Assembly (NCBI GenBank): GCA_033030425.1
Contig: JAUFSD010000020.1
Coordinates: 1,302,001-1,366,000, forward strand
From: Verpa conica
Lineage: Eukaryota > Ascomycota > Pezizomycetes > Pezizales > Morchellaceae
Direction: 5' to 3'
Length of the DNA stretch: 64,000 nt
In this document: positions 42,891-55,085 of the stretch, one piece after another
Layout of the letters: the number at the start of each line of letters is the position of its first letter
How positions within the stretch are numbered: the first letter of the stretch is position 1
Program-made: the position numbers and the translations under genes
Notes under the pieces: model-generated
The model's database searches: none
What the model was told of the DNA's origin: nothing
The model's input: only the letters and a program-made list of their open reading frames with translations

Positions 42891-44487
42891 CATGTAGCCG
42901 GAAATTATCAGTATACAAGTCAATCATGTAAATTATGGGTATTTGATTTAGAATAACTGACGAGGGGTAACTTAGTCGATAATTAGGGAAGAAGATCCTT
43001 GATGATATAGACTGGAAGGTGGCGGTATATGACTGCCCTGGGATATCATCAGAAGCAGTCACATGATTATTTGCTCATTATGTATGGTCACTGTGGGGAG
43101 ATCCCAGCGGTGATACAAACTTGATTTAACTAGAATATGTCTACAGAAATCCGAGTAATATCGTTGAGCTTAAGAAATCTACCAGGAGATAGAGACAAGT
43201 AAACAACTATTAAGACTAAGGATTCCCATAGGTAAGGCAGGGAACGAAGGGTGTATGTAGCTTAACTGTCTAATCTTCAGTATTACTACATATCTTGAAA
43301 TAAACAATATTGATAAAGCCAGGGTTACGCTAAATCGGTTGAGTGCCAACGAAATTTCCGTGTGGTTTTCTCAACGACACTAAGTGGCATAAATTCAAAG
43401 CTATACTGTCTAATTAACTCAAGAATATACACCATTAGGGTTTTTAAATTCATGTCACTGAATGGGGTGGCGAAAGTGGGCATTTCTACTACTCAAACTT
43501 ATATGGTTAGGGTTATATATCTATACTGTTATAAGATGGGAGGCTTCTGGCTTTCTGGTTCTATGATATTTATTAGTGCCCTTTATTCTGCCGGATTATA
43601 TTGTGTGAATGGCTGCAGTGGCTGTGTTATAGTACTACCGAGGGGTTACTTATGGACCTCAGAAGGCCCGGAGGTGTGGGCTGCACAATTATTTGTTGCT
43701 TTCTGTGTAGGTAATGGCCAATATATACTCTTACCTTATATATTCCAAGGTGATTCCACCCACGGCTTAATTCTTTGGGATCCCTAGCTTACATAGTCTT
43801 GGTCAGTAGTGTCACGTGAAGACTACATAAAGTTTTAGTCATACACTAGCTCATGATCCTCCATAAGAGGATCATGTCCTTGGATGGAGGATCAGCAATA
43901 TACATTACTTCATTTTTTCATCTTTTGATTGAAGATATCAGGAAGTTAGCCTTCCAGCCGGCGAATGTGTCTTAGGGACAGTGACCAGGTGCGACAGATA
44001 GTGTTGAAATAGCTTTTTGGTACTAGCTCCTGTATCAAGCGTCATAAGTAATATTTACGCCGATGTATATTGGTAGCGCAACGACCCGTGGAACTGCAAA
44101 ACCTAGCCCTGCGCTATAGCCATATCCCGATGTGGCGCTGAGGCGCCGAGGCGCAGGTGGCTCGCCTACAAGCCTTGGCACGCTAGTCATTAGACATCTC
44201 TCGTGGAGACCAGACGAGATATCATCATACATTACACTCAATTTTCTCGTCTTTTGAAGAAAGAAGTGCCTCTAGTGCCAAGAGAGTTGAGATTGATATT
44301 GTAAAAGCCTGGGTAACCTGTTATGAACACGTCACAGTTTCAACCCCCTCATTACATGATACCCCCAGAGCTAGTTTAACTAGAACAGAATCCTTACGGC
44401 ATAAAAGCAATTGATTGAATACTTACTGAGTATCTTCTGCGAGTTACAAATATCCTCCTACCAGCGCAGCTCTAGACTAAATCTAAC
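42891..44487. other. Intergenic with repeat family Y
   Basis: A plus-strand 141-codon frame at 43362-43787 is open and hydrophobic but has no motif or convincing gene context. From about 43840 lies a copy of repeat Y. Confidence 0.4.
43840..44290. repeat. Repeat Y, copy 1
   Basis: Contains GATGTGGCGCTGAGG and AGGTGGCTC, and a TACATTACACTCAATTTTC segment shared in diverged form with 54281-54975 and 59335-59605. A perfect 10-bp stem-loop, CATGATCCTC...GAGGATCATG, lies at 43852-43876. Boundaries are approximate and the class is unknown. Confidence 0.45.
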
Positions 44488-44969
44488 ATGACCCGTGGTG
44501 TACCTCTCAAAACTAAGAAACTTGCCCAAGAAGACGCCGGGTTTAAGTGCTGGCTGTGCGGTTTAGAGGACAATGGTGTTCCCTTGCAGGTTTCTCATGT
44601 TATACCCCAGTCTAAGTCAGGGCAACATACAGTAATCCCCCTTGTTGACTAAAATCTGGATTGACACACAATTCTGACATAAAGAAGTTCAAAATCTACT
44701 GTGATATGAACCTAATCAGTAATAAGGATATCAACTCCATTGATAACCTTCTTTATCTCTGCAAGAACTGCGACAGCTACTTCGACGAGAAGGTCCCGGC
44801 GTGGATCGTTTTACCTACAGAACTAGAGGAGATCCTTTCTACCGAAGAGAAATTCCAAGAAGACCGAAAGGTTGCCGCCAAAAAGGGTACTGCAATGGGC
44901 CGCATACCCCTCACTGGAACCAAGCGATCTCGAGATATAAGATACCAAATTCGTGAGAATTCTGTGTAG
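44488..44969 (+). CDS. HNH-like protein, two exons
   Basis: Exons 44488-44631 and 44685-44969 join in phase 0 around a 53-bp intron (GTAATC...ATAAAG), giving 142 residues. The first exon has FKCWLCG and VSHVIPQ, the second has DINSIDNLLYLCKNCDSYFDEK. This order (CxxC, His in a hydrophobic strand, then Asn-Leu-x-x-Leu-Cys) resembles fungal HNH-nuclease-like proteins, but the usual final His is replaced by Cys (CKNC), so catalysis is doubtful and a zinc-binding role is possible. Repeat X follows at 45055. The frame at 45275-45673 may be its displaced continuation. Confidence 0.5.
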
Positions 44970-45054
44970 ACAGCTACGCTAAAACACCCTCCGTTTCGTC
45001 GGTGGGCTGGCAGCCCAATCTTGGCCATCGCTCATAGCTCAGTGTTGTTTAGAC

Positions 45055-45234
45055 CGCTGAATTGTTTGTCTAAGAGAGTTGGAGAGATATGACGATATAT
45101 CCTCCAGCAAGAGAAAACCCTAAACCCCAATATGGGCTGCCTGCCCTAGATCCTCAAACATATCAAATAGAGATACACGTGACTCATAGATGAAACAGAA
45201 CATCGGATATCCTAATTAGGAAGCATCTACAACA
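45055..45234 (+). repeat. Dispersed repeat X, copy 2
   Basis: Partner of 17600-17778. It separates the HNH-like gene from the next frame and could have been inserted into one transcription unit. No clear target duplication. Confidence 0.6.
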
Positions 45235-45274
45235 CTCAGCAATTATCGGCAGGCATATACGCCTCTCGGAAGAA

Positions 45275-45673
45275 ATGTGTGGTATCCCCGATCAGGTCGC
45301 AGAAACGCTTCACCGGCTACTTTTTCTTTATGGAACCCCTGAACCAAAGGTCGTATTGCAGCCTGGGTCTCCTCTGGAGAGTGGCAAACGGAAACGCTTA
45401 AATACCGATGACGAGGACGACACTACTCTGGCTAACGCTCAAATAGTCAGAACCGGACATAGTCATGATACAAGAGCCACCCGATCCGTTCCCCGAAATA
45501 AGAAGCGCGTAGCCTTTGATAAGCGTGGAGCAGGTATAGATTCAGAGACATACTCAGAGGGGGTCTCAGACACTAAAAGACCAGCTACCAAAGGAAGGAG
45601 ATCAGGCTATGAAGGTTATGAATCTAGGGTTACACGATCTACAGAACTACCTCCGACTCAAAAAAACGAGTAA
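45275..45673 (+). CDS. Hypothetical charged protein
   Basis: 132 codons from ATG, rich in Arg, Lys, Thr and acidic residues, with GKRKRLNTDDEDD and PRNKKRVAFDKRG. It looks like a disordered nuclear-type tail. It may be the C-terminal exon of the HNH-like gene interrupted by repeat X, or a separate small gene. Confidence 0.35.
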   Translation: MCGIPDQVAETLHRLLFLYGTPEPKVVLQPGSPLESGKRKRLNTDDEDDTTLANAQIVRTGHSHDTRATRSVPRNKKRVAFDKRGAGIDSETYSEGVSDTKRPATKGRRSGYEGYESRVTRSTELPPTQKNE

Positions 45674-46512
45674 ATCCACTGGTGGAGTAAATAACTAGTG
45701 AGTACCTGTTGCAACAAGTGGTTGCCACGATTTGTCTTATTTTATTTCTAGCGGCCCAGGGTTCCAGTGGAACCTCTTGGCATACTATATGTATTTGTTC
45801 CATAAAGGAGGGCTTTGCGCTGGTAATTTCTGTTTTATTAGGATAAGGATTGAAATTGTTACAGCTCTTTGAACTTTGGTACTCTCTTGAGATTGGGAAA
45901 GCCTTCTCCGTAGATTTGGATAGCGAGAGATGGTATGGGGCTATCACGGTCTTTTCCCTGTATTTCGTGATTTTCACGATTCACCCGGGTGTGCCCATTG
46001 GAAGGCCTGGGGATATTCCTGGATCGGCTGGGAAATTTATGGTATATGAGTACGTTCCTGGGTCGAATAAAACAAAGAAAACTACAAGACCCACTGTAGG
46101 AGTGATAATAGGTAACAATTGGATCCGGAAGTATCTTCACTTGCTAACCTACTTATACATCTATGGTGACTAACCTACAAAACTAGTCTCTTACCTCTAG
46201 TTACGGAGGCTCATAGACTAATGTGAAAGTGCGCCATTCAGGACTCGGAGACTTTATTGGTATTTGACGTTCTCAACACATTGTGGGAGGGAGAGAAGAG
46301 CTAAGGGCAAGGTATATATAAGATAAATGTCTTGCCGGGACTAGCCCCAGATATAACGCCTCCGGGCATGTAAACTAGAACAACTTTCCAAGACAAGAAA
46401 GAGTGCCCCCACAACATTCTATGAGTGGGAACTGGCCACAAAACACTTTCCGCTAACTCCTGCTTTCGCAATATTTCTACTGGATACCGTCACCCACGAT
46501 TATATTCGCTAG
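45674..46512. other. Intergenic with one unsupported frame
   Basis: A 107-codon plus-strand frame (45850-46173) contains a hydrophobic segment ending HPG, faintly like the last membrane segment of RTA1-type proteins, but without the rest of that family. I do not call a gene. Confidence 0.35.
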
Positions 46513-47530
46513 CTAGACTGGAACCCAAAACACAAATTTTTCATCCAATCCCCCAAACATATCTGCATGCTCCCCCTTAATAAAAAAGCACCGGTAAATA
46601 CCTTCGGAGGTTTTTGCACCAACCGAGATCATTTCCGTTCCTTGCCGGTATGACTGGAAGGCATAAAAGTGTAGTAGTTCGGCCCATGGACTGGAATAAT
46701 TGTAGCTACCTAGGTCGGTTGATACCCTATGTGTTGTTTGTTTGTTTTCTGCAATCATAACTTTTACTGTGCCGGGCTCGAGTGATGTAAAAGCTTTGAA
46801 AGCAAATTTTGGGCTCCAATCTGCTTGGTCCAAAAGAGAGCGGCCTACCATCTCACGTCGCGGGTTACCGGCCGAGCAAACATAGAAGGTAGAAGCATTT
46901 ACCTGGCTCAGTTAGTACACATAAAATCTAAGGCTGTATAGAAACACTCACTGGCATAGGTAGTGCACTCGCTAAGGTAGTTTCAATAGGTGTTGCCACT
47001 AAAGCCGCACTCGCTGCTTCACGCTCCCGGGCGGCCTCTAATATTTGGCGCTCATAGCGTTCGGTTATTTGAGACAAGCGCAGTTCATGATATTCAGATT
47101 GTGTATTGAGTAACATTTGCTGTTGGTAAAGCAGTGGTGATATATATGCATTGCGAACCTATAATACTTACTCCATTAAGTAAGGTGCGACAATTCCCGT
47201 CGGAGGTAGGGACATACTGTGCTGATCAAATTGTTGAAGACAGTACCCGTAGGCAGTGATCGTGCTAAGCCAGCATTGAATTCTGAGTGAATTAGCTACT
47301 CTAACACAGGGTGGCAATATTTATAGTACATGCGTACCGTGGAAAATTGCTTCAAGAGTCTCCTTCGTGAGATATTGATCAGGCAAGCATTGAGCTGGTA
47401 GGGCGGGCAGAGGTGAGACCTGATTATATTTGTCAAGCTGTGATAAAGATTTATCCGGTAGACTTATCGTATAATATCTTACCTGTTCATTGACAGAACG
47501 ACTACGGCTGCGAACTCCCTTGGCTATCAT
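46513..47530 (-). CDS. Hypothetical multi-exon protein
   Basis: Coding segments on the minus strand: about 47483-47530 (MIAKGVRSRSRSVNEQ), 47340-47420 (VSPLPALPAQCLPDQYL...), 47165-47260 (WLSTITAYGYCLQQFD...), 46974-47122 (a coiled-coil-like SEYHELRLSQITERYERQILEAAREREAA, shown in parts: SEYHELRLSQ, ERYERQILEA), and 46513-46900 (VNASTFYVCSAGNPRREM...). Good donors GTAAGA, GTAAGT and GTGAGT separate them, and the last junction is phase-consistent. One junction (near 47170) could not be made to fit, so either an exon border is misplaced or the gene carries a lesion. No family recognised. Confidence 0.4.
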
Positions 47531-48341
47531 TGGAGAGATATTGATTGTGATGCCAAGAAGTGGGGCAACCCTAACCCATCCCTCCTCGCCGGAGCCTCAC
47601 TACAGGTTGAAAAGAGTTATAATGCGGTGCTTGGGGCACAGGTGGCTCATACTGAAGCTTTGGAACATTATTAGGTGCTCCACGAGAGAAGGGATCATAA
47701 ATTATTTTGAATTATCTCAACTTTAGAGAAAAGTACTTGGAAGTGTTATAACAGAAAGTCTACCAGCCATATCCTGAGGCTGAGAACGCCTAGGTTACTC
47801 CCTATCTTAGTTTAGCAGGTCACCTGACGAGTTGATGATCAGATTAGATAACGCTCTCAGCGCCGCATCAGGGCCGCCCTAATCTGTGCGGGGGACAAAA
47901 GCGCTCGGGTTCAACTTGCAGGTATAGTATTATTGCTAGCTACCGAGTTAAACTGAGCACTGGGGAATCCTAGCCTTTTCGTATAATGATATCGCATCGC
48001 ATAGCAATAACCCTCCGACATTACCCCACATACAATCAGGCACTCCCACCCAATACACTACAGCCATCATTCATAGGGCCCGTAAGTCCTGTAGAGTATC
48101 CTCAAGGCGGACATGTTGCAACCCGCAGAGATCACCAGATAACCTTATCGGTATCGCGTCGCTCCATTTACCCCTTTTGGGCCTGTAACCGAAAGGGTGG
48201 ATGCCTGACATTCTCGGTGACTCCTCTCTTTATAAGAGGGAGAGGAATAACAAAAACCAGTCTTTCAACCCTCACCTACAATAATTTTTCGTCCCCCCAA
48301 CATACCCATAGAGAAAGAGATAAGGCCTCCATTTACGCAGA
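47531..48341. other. Divergent intergenic space upstream of the Dicer gene
   Basis: Holds the presumed promoters of the minus-strand hypothetical gene and the Dicer-like gene. ACCCTAACCC lies near 47567. No other feature recognised. Confidence 0.45.
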
Positions 48342-51300
48342 ATGAATCCCCCACCAAAATCCATTCCAGCCGGACCCGAGAGGACTCGTTCGCGAGGCTA
48401 CCAGATGGAAATGCTCAATGAGAGCTTGAAAAGGAATATTATCGTTACTGTACGCGACACGCATTATATGTGTAGTCAAAGTAATATAAGCTGACCGGGT
48501 ATGTGTGCTCCGTTGTGTAGATGGATACGGGCTCCGGAAAGACGCATATGTATAAACCACCGGATATCCGCTTTAGGCCTGATTCCAGGATACTCCGCTG
48601 ACTATGTGATATTAGTGCCATACTCCGGATCCGTTCTTACTTGGAAACCGGGGAAGGAAAAGTATTGATATACTCCACCTTTGTTATACTCGCTTATATT
48701 AATTGACAGTAGATATGCTGGCTCTTAGTCCCCAGTGTACCACTAGGAACCCAGCAATTTGAAGTCCTCAAAGAATCTTTACCACCGGTTAATATCCAGT
48801 TCTTGAGCGGGAGCGATAATGTAGATAAGTGGAAGACACAGGATATATGGGATCGAGTTTTGAAGTTGCGAGAGAAGACAGCGACGGTTGTGATTAGCAC
48901 GCATCAGGTTTGTCACCACCCAGGGTTGGAAATGATGAGGACCAGGATTGACGTGATGAGTAGATTCTGCTGGATGCATTGACCCATGGGTTTTTGGGTA
49001 TTGATAGGATCGGAGTGCTGATATATGATGAAGGTTCGCCGACTTTATTGTTCTAACACTTGAGTTCCTGAATAAAAAAGAGTGCCTAGTCAGGTATATT
49101 ACACGTACTGACTGAAAAGCTACACGCAGCGCACCACTGTGTCGGCAACCACCCCGCAAACCGCATCATGAAAGACTTCTACCACCCAAATTTTCACCGT
49201 GATGTTCCCTCTATCCTCGGGCTCACGGCCAGCCCCATCGTCAAGTCTAAGCCAAATCAGCTTAGGTAGGTACCCCTACCAAGGCAAATGATCTGTTGCT
49301 AACTCATCTATAGGGTTATTGAGTCCAATCTAAACGCTATATCTAGAACACCGATCTTGAATCGTGATGAGCTAATGCAGTACGTTCATCCACCGGTATT
49401 GAAGAATGTCCTATATGAGGCTGCACCATCCATTAAAAAGGTGGTTGAGATGAAGGTGGAGGATGAAAAGCCTTGGGAGGGGACTGGCGAGAAAAGGGGG
49501 CTTAGTCCCACGGGTGATGGGCCGGCGATTGCGAGGTTGAAGCTGTCGAGGACGGGGAGCGTTGACTTCAAGTAAAACCCCTAACCCTAAAATTCATTTT
49601 CTTCGTTTATTTTGATATTCATTTCTGCCTCTCTCTCTTATTTTCTGTCCTTTTTGTGTGGCTTATCTAACTTCCATCCCATAGGACAAAGTCCCGGCAA
49701 ACCCCCCCGTGGTGCACACCAGCACTCAGGTCCCTGCTGCAGGCTTATTCCAATATGAACATCATGGAGGACCCTAAAGTCCTACAACTCCTTGCCACGG
49801 AGCCCCCTGACCTTACCCGAATCCAGCAGACAATCGAGCATAAGAAAACACGGTCGCAACACCAAATGCGAGGTATTGTAAATAAGGCTGGCCACGTCCT
49901 TACAGAATATGGTATCTGGGGAACGGAATGGTATATCACAATGATTGTAAAGAGGGCACTCGAGGCCATGGAAGAGGACTCTGAGTCAGATGTATTGGCG
50001 GGGTGGGATGAAGAGGAGAAGCGTTATTTCGGGGGTGTGTTGAGAAATGTCGAGGTGGGGGTAGGGTTTGGGGATGTAAGGTGGGGAATTACGGATAAGG
50101 TGAAGAAGCTGATCGCGTTATTGGTGATAGAGTTTAATAGCGAGGGTGGGGGAAGGGAGTTTTCAGGTCTGGTGTTTGTGGAACAGAGGGTTGGTGTGTC
50201 CGTTTTGGCGGAGATCTTGAGGGAACATCCCGAGACAAAGGATATATTTGAAGTTGGAACTTTAGTGGGGACATCGGACAATTCAGCAAAGACAGGAAGG
50301 TTGGTGTTTGAATTAGTCGGCTTAAGAGAGCAGAAAGAGACAATCGATGGTTTTAGGAAGAAGGCAAAGAATATTGTTATCTCAACGAGTGTGGTGGAGG
50401 AGGGTTTGGATATACCGGCCTGTCACTTGGTGGTTTGCTTTTCGCTTCCACAGAACGTCAAGAGCTTCATCCAGCGGCGAGGACGGGCGAGAAGAGAGAG
50501 GAGTACGTATTATCTGATGTTTGAAGAAGGCTCAGATACGAGGGCGAAGATCGGAGCGTTAGAGCACTTGGAGAGGGAGATGATAAAGGAATATATGGAT
50601 GAGACCAGAGAGCTTGAGCACAGGTTGGATATTGATGAAGGCGAAGTGGATGAAGATGGGGTAATAAGTGATGCGGAAAATAGGAAGTTTCTTGTTAAGA
50701 GCACCAAGTATGTTTTTCTATTCTCATCTCATACTCATCTCACGCAATATTAATATTATATATAGTGCTTTGTTGACGCTTGATTCAGCTGTATCCCACC
50801 TTCACCACTTCTGCGATACCCTCCCGTATACGGAATACACAGACCTCCGTCCCATATTCACCGTAGAAGTCTCATTGCCTGATCGAGGGTTATTTTTTCA
50901 AACAGACAAGAAACACTATCGAGCGGAAGTCCTGTTGCCAAACTCTGTACCACAAGCTCTGCGGCATGCAACGAGTAAATTTTCATGGGAAAAGAAGCGC
51001 TGGGCGAGGCGGGATGCTGCGTTTGAAGCGTACCTCGCGTTGTATAAATATGAGGACCCACTTATTAATGACCACCTGCTACCGCTTTCTTCAGCAACTA
51101 CCGTTACGAATATACCATATACGAGACCAGCTACCTCTCTTATGGTGAAAACGGTGGATCCATGGGAGGGTACGAGTTGGACAGAATCGACTGTAATATA
51201 TGCTACACCGATTATACTACACATGCCGAACGCGGAACCGGTCGAGATGAATATACTAACTACCATGCAATGCCCTCATATTGACAAGATTCCAATCTAT

Positions 51301-53409
51301 TGGACCAAATCCGAGATAGGGGAGGTTACTATCGGTGAATCATGCTGTCTCGGGGTAAATTGGAGTATTATTGAAAGAGCGAAAATAATTACGTACGAAC
51401 TGTTATATACAGTACATACATCAAGGATGGGAGATGGTGTAATGAACCTTCCATACTTGTTCTTTTGGAAAGATGTTGGGACTCCAGCCTGGGGTGTAGA
51501 AAGTGATAAGAATAATAATGCATACGATGCATATAAGAAGGGCCACTTTTCACCAAAAGAGGTAGGGATCATCAGAGAAGCTAAGCAGGCGCACTCCCGC
51601 TACATATTTTCTCGGTGGAGGAACGATATATCACTATTGGGAGACGTGGATATCACCACGAAGTACAGTGGTAGACCGATCGACCTGGATCAGCCCATCA
51701 TGGAAGTCTATAAGTTTCCCAATCGCCGTGACTTCCTTCATCAGTTAGCGAATGAGTCTGAGCTGGAGACTATTCTTCTCCTTCCTCAATACTGCACTAT
51801 TGACAAAGTCCCATGGCACTACTCTCAGTTTGCCTTATTCGTCCCAGGGATAATTCACAGGATTAGTACAACCTTAATTGCTTCGAATATTCAAAATACC
51901 CTACTTTTATCGGTGGGTTTCAAGTCAACCTCCAAGGTTCTCACCGCACTATCTACCTCGTCAGCAAGGGAGCTGCATGACTACCAGCGGTTGGAGTTTC
52001 TCGGGGATTCAGTGTTGAAATTGTTAGCATCAGTCAATCTACTCGATGAGCACCCGTCATGGCATGAAGGAATGCTTTCTACCCGGAAGGCAGAGGTAAT
52101 ATCCAACACAGCTCTGGCTAAAGCAGCACAGGAGAAAGAATTGGCGAGATGGATCATTTCTGAAGAATTCACGGGGGCTAGGTGGGGCCTGCACTACGAT
52201 ACCTCAGGGCATGATGGCTACAAGAAACAATTGGAACCTAAGCGTTTACTACATTCCGGAAATAGTCTATCGAAAAAGGTGCTGGCAGATGTTGTGGAGG
52301 CGCTTATTGGCGCGGCGTATGATGAAGGGGGATATGAACAGGCCCTTAAGTGCATCGTGGCGTTTGATCTTGATTTAGTCTGGAAACCGTTACGGACAAG
52401 AGCGAGCTCCCTGCATGAAAGAGCGGGAAACTGCCCACGAGTTGATATATCATACCTCCGCGGTTTACAGGAGCTCCTCGGGTACGAATTCAAGAACCAG
52501 GCCGTTCTTCTGGAAGCGATAACTCACCCTTCCTCTGAACTCCGTTCACCGTCCTATCAACGTCTGGAATTTCTTGGCGATGCACTACTCGATATGTTGG
52601 CGGTTGATGAGTTGTTTTTTGACCCAAAGCACCTCCTGCCGGCTGATATGCATCTGTATAAATGCTCTGTCGCTAATGGCAATCTTTTGGCGTTTTTATC
52701 TATGGGTTGCTCAGCAAGAGAAAATATACCAAAGGTTGAGGAGTTAGGACGGGACAACTTTCATGTCATCACTCAGGAGCGGAAAACCAATATATGGGAC
52801 TATGTTCATCTCTCACACCCAGAGATGATCAAAGCAAAAAGAAGATTTATCGACTACAACGAACGTTCCGGTACCCGTATTCAGACTCTCCTAGACACAG
52901 GAACACACTACCCTTGGGTCGAAATCTCACCGCTAGAAGCAGACATAACAGGTAAATGTAAGCTTTTTGCAGACATGGTTGAGGCTATTTTTGGAGCAGT
53001 GTTTGTGGATTCCGCGGGAGACTTTGGGGCTATCAAGACATTGGCGGAGAGATTTGGCATTGTAGGAATTTTGAGGAGATTCGTGAAGGATGAGGTCAAT
53101 GTCTTGCATCCTTTCAATAGATTGGCTGAAAGTGCGGCCAGGTTAGGTAGAGGACCGGTCTCATATCATGATAGTTTCGAGAACGGCTTGTATGCACATA
53201 CGGCGTCGACTGAAGGGGGGGAGCTGGCTACCGCCAAGTCGACTTGCAAGGTGCACTCAAAGTTGTTGGCCGCTGAGATGGCTTTAGAGGTTTTGACACG
53301 GGCGGCGAATGATGAGGAGGATTTAAGGACACAAAAAAGCCCGGCGACTGAGACGTTTAGACCTGACTACGATGGTGACGTTTGTATGGGTGTTGACCCT
53401 GCATCTTGA
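48342..53409 (+). CDS. Dicer-like ribonuclease, nine exons, 1502 residues
   Basis: Exons: 48342-48449, 48521-48549, 48616-48661, 48713-48907, 48964-49033, 49130-49265, 49314-49571, 49685-50707, 50766-53409; all junctions keep phase. Domain order: helicase motif I MDTGSGKT (about residue 37), DEAH (148-151), helicase C-terminal part with QRRGRAR (about 544), Dicer dimerisation domain (about 630-720), RNase IIIa (RLEFLGDS near 1030; DVVEALIGAAY near 1130), RNase IIIb (RLEFLGDA near 1221; DMVEAIFGAVF near 1359), and a C-terminal dsRNA-binding-like region (about 1400-1475). Catalytic acidic residues are present in both RNase III domains. No canonical PAZ domain is evident, as in many fungal Dicers. 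It cuts double-stranded RNA into small RNAs for silencing; it is closest in layout to DCL2-type genes, but a symbol is not assigned. Confidence 0.9.
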
Positions 53410-54280
53410 AACCTTTTTTAGGAAATTAGCTGTAGACCTCCGGGTGGGTGGTGTATCTCTCCGAACACCTTTGCCACTGCAGTGAGAATTCCAATATTTT
53501 ACACCAGCTACATACATTTGAGATCTTAGAGCATAACTATTACTTGAATATTGCATTAGGCCACTCGCGAGTTCAGAGGGGAACATTGTACTATCTACTT
53601 ATCCCAATCGGTTTCCAAGCGGCTAGGGTGCTGGGACCAGCACCATAGGAGCTGACACATCAAGGTATATTTTGGTGTATTCGAGACGGGTATTAAGTGC
53701 TAAGGCAGAGGAGGAAGTTTTGCCTCCTTCCTAACCTGCTTCTTCATTATCTGTGGTGTAGAATTGAGAGGCACGATGCTTGACGCCACATGATAGCGAG
53801 ATTGTGTGCCCACCCTAGATAATCTGATAAGGATAAGTGCGGCTCCGCGGCAATGCACAGACGGGAACACCCCGGTGTCAAATCTGGCCGCGAACCGCGA
53901 ATCCGCTGAAGAGCAGCGATTAATTACTCCCATGAGCGCGATTCTTAACCTTCTCTTCCCCGATAGACACTCGGCCATACCATATCCCCAAAGTTCTCGC
54001 GAGCATGAGTTGGAAGTAGCACAATGCATCTCTTGAGGTTGACCTAGAACCTCACTGATAACGCTATATTTTTTACAAAGTGGCCTTAGCTTCAAACAGA
54101 AGAAATAAATAGACACTCTTCATATTTAACCTAGATGAGGAAATGAAGAGGCCTCGCTGCCGGGCGCCGGTGGTGCCGTAGCTAGCCGTGCAGCTCGTCC
54201 TAAACCAGTCAAGCGACCGAGTGCGCTCATCTACTCAAGTCTGTTTTTGACAGTATATTTTTACCGGGACCCTCGTGTCA
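53410..54280. other. Intergenic, no gene recognised
   Basis: Downstream of the Dicer gene. Open frames on either strand lack motifs. Confidence 0.45.
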
Positions 54281-54975
54281 GATCATGCTCACCCTTGGCA
54301 TTGAAGGCACTTCTTCTTTGGAAGAGGAGAGAATTGAATGTAACATATGATGATTCTCTTCTCTCATCACCATGAGAGAAGATACATACAGTCCCTAGAC
54401 AGATATGTTCGTGATGGGGTTTCAGGTGAAACAGCGCACGGCTCCTGAAGGAAGGCCTAAAATCGGCCTCACTCAGAAAATTTACTGTAAAACAAGTATA
54501 TATATAAAAAATACAGTACTTGAGATGTGGATAGCTGAGATCAAACATATTATTTAGAAATTTTTTTCAGGGTTTGATCTTATCTGGTTCTTTTTTAAAA
54601 TAATTTTGAACTGTGCTTAAAACTGCCAGTTTTTCCGCCGAGCCTAATTTCCACACTACTTAAAGGGCCAAAACACCATCTAAAGTGCCATTTAGTAAGC
54701 TTTAAAAATTCAACAAAAGCTAAATACATACCTTAAAAAATTATTAAGGGTATAATTAAGTATTTTGAATAGTGGAGATTAAGTAAGAGTTTAAAGAGGA
54801 TTTTTATCATTTTTTTTGATTTTATAATAAATGTTTTAGTACATGAAAAGAATAATGTCGTCACCTGAGACCGCATCACGAACATATCTGTCTAGGGACT
54901 GTATATGTAACTATTAGCGTGCCAAGTCTCCCAAACGAGCCACTTGCGCCTCAGCGCCACATCATGGCATGACAC
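54281..54975. repeat. Repeat Y, copy 2, interrupted by a Tc1-type MITE
   Basis: Left part (54281-54388) shares TTCTTTGGAAGAGGAGAG and ATTGAATGTAA with the inverted copy at 59335-59605. The right part (54904-54975) shares GCGCCACATCATGGCATGACA with it. A perfect stem-loop, CTTCTCTCAT...ATGAGAGAAG, at 54358-54381 sits next to the MITE insertion point. Boundaries approximate. Confidence 0.5.
54389..54901. mobile_element. Tc1/mariner-type MITE, 513 bp
   Basis: Terminal inverted repeats of about 41 bp begin CAGTCCCTAGACAGATATG and continue TTCGTGATG; TA flanks both ends (54387-54388, 54902-54903). No transposase. The shared stretch ATGTTCGTGAT with the ends of element A suggests a related transposase could mobilise it. 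Confidence 0.9.
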
Positions 54976-55085
54976 CTCGTCTATGCAGTAGAGTCTAGGC
55001 TTGTCGCCAGGAATTATTGATCGTCTCCTACTAGTGTAGGGCCGGCCCCTCACTAAGATGCTGGGTGAGTCCTTTTGCAGAGTTA
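54976..55085 (+). repeat. tRNA-like SINE candidate, copy 2
   Basis: Matches 18355-18495 from CTCGTCT through TAGAGTCTAGGCTTG and ATTATTGATCG, and again at CTAAGATGCTG; the T-arm-like middle is degraded here. It adjoins repeat Y directly. Confidence 0.35.

Noticed and set aside
43362..43787. 141-codon hydrophobic frame as a membrane protein
   Set aside because: No family motif, no clear gene context, and AT-rich composition readily yields such frames.
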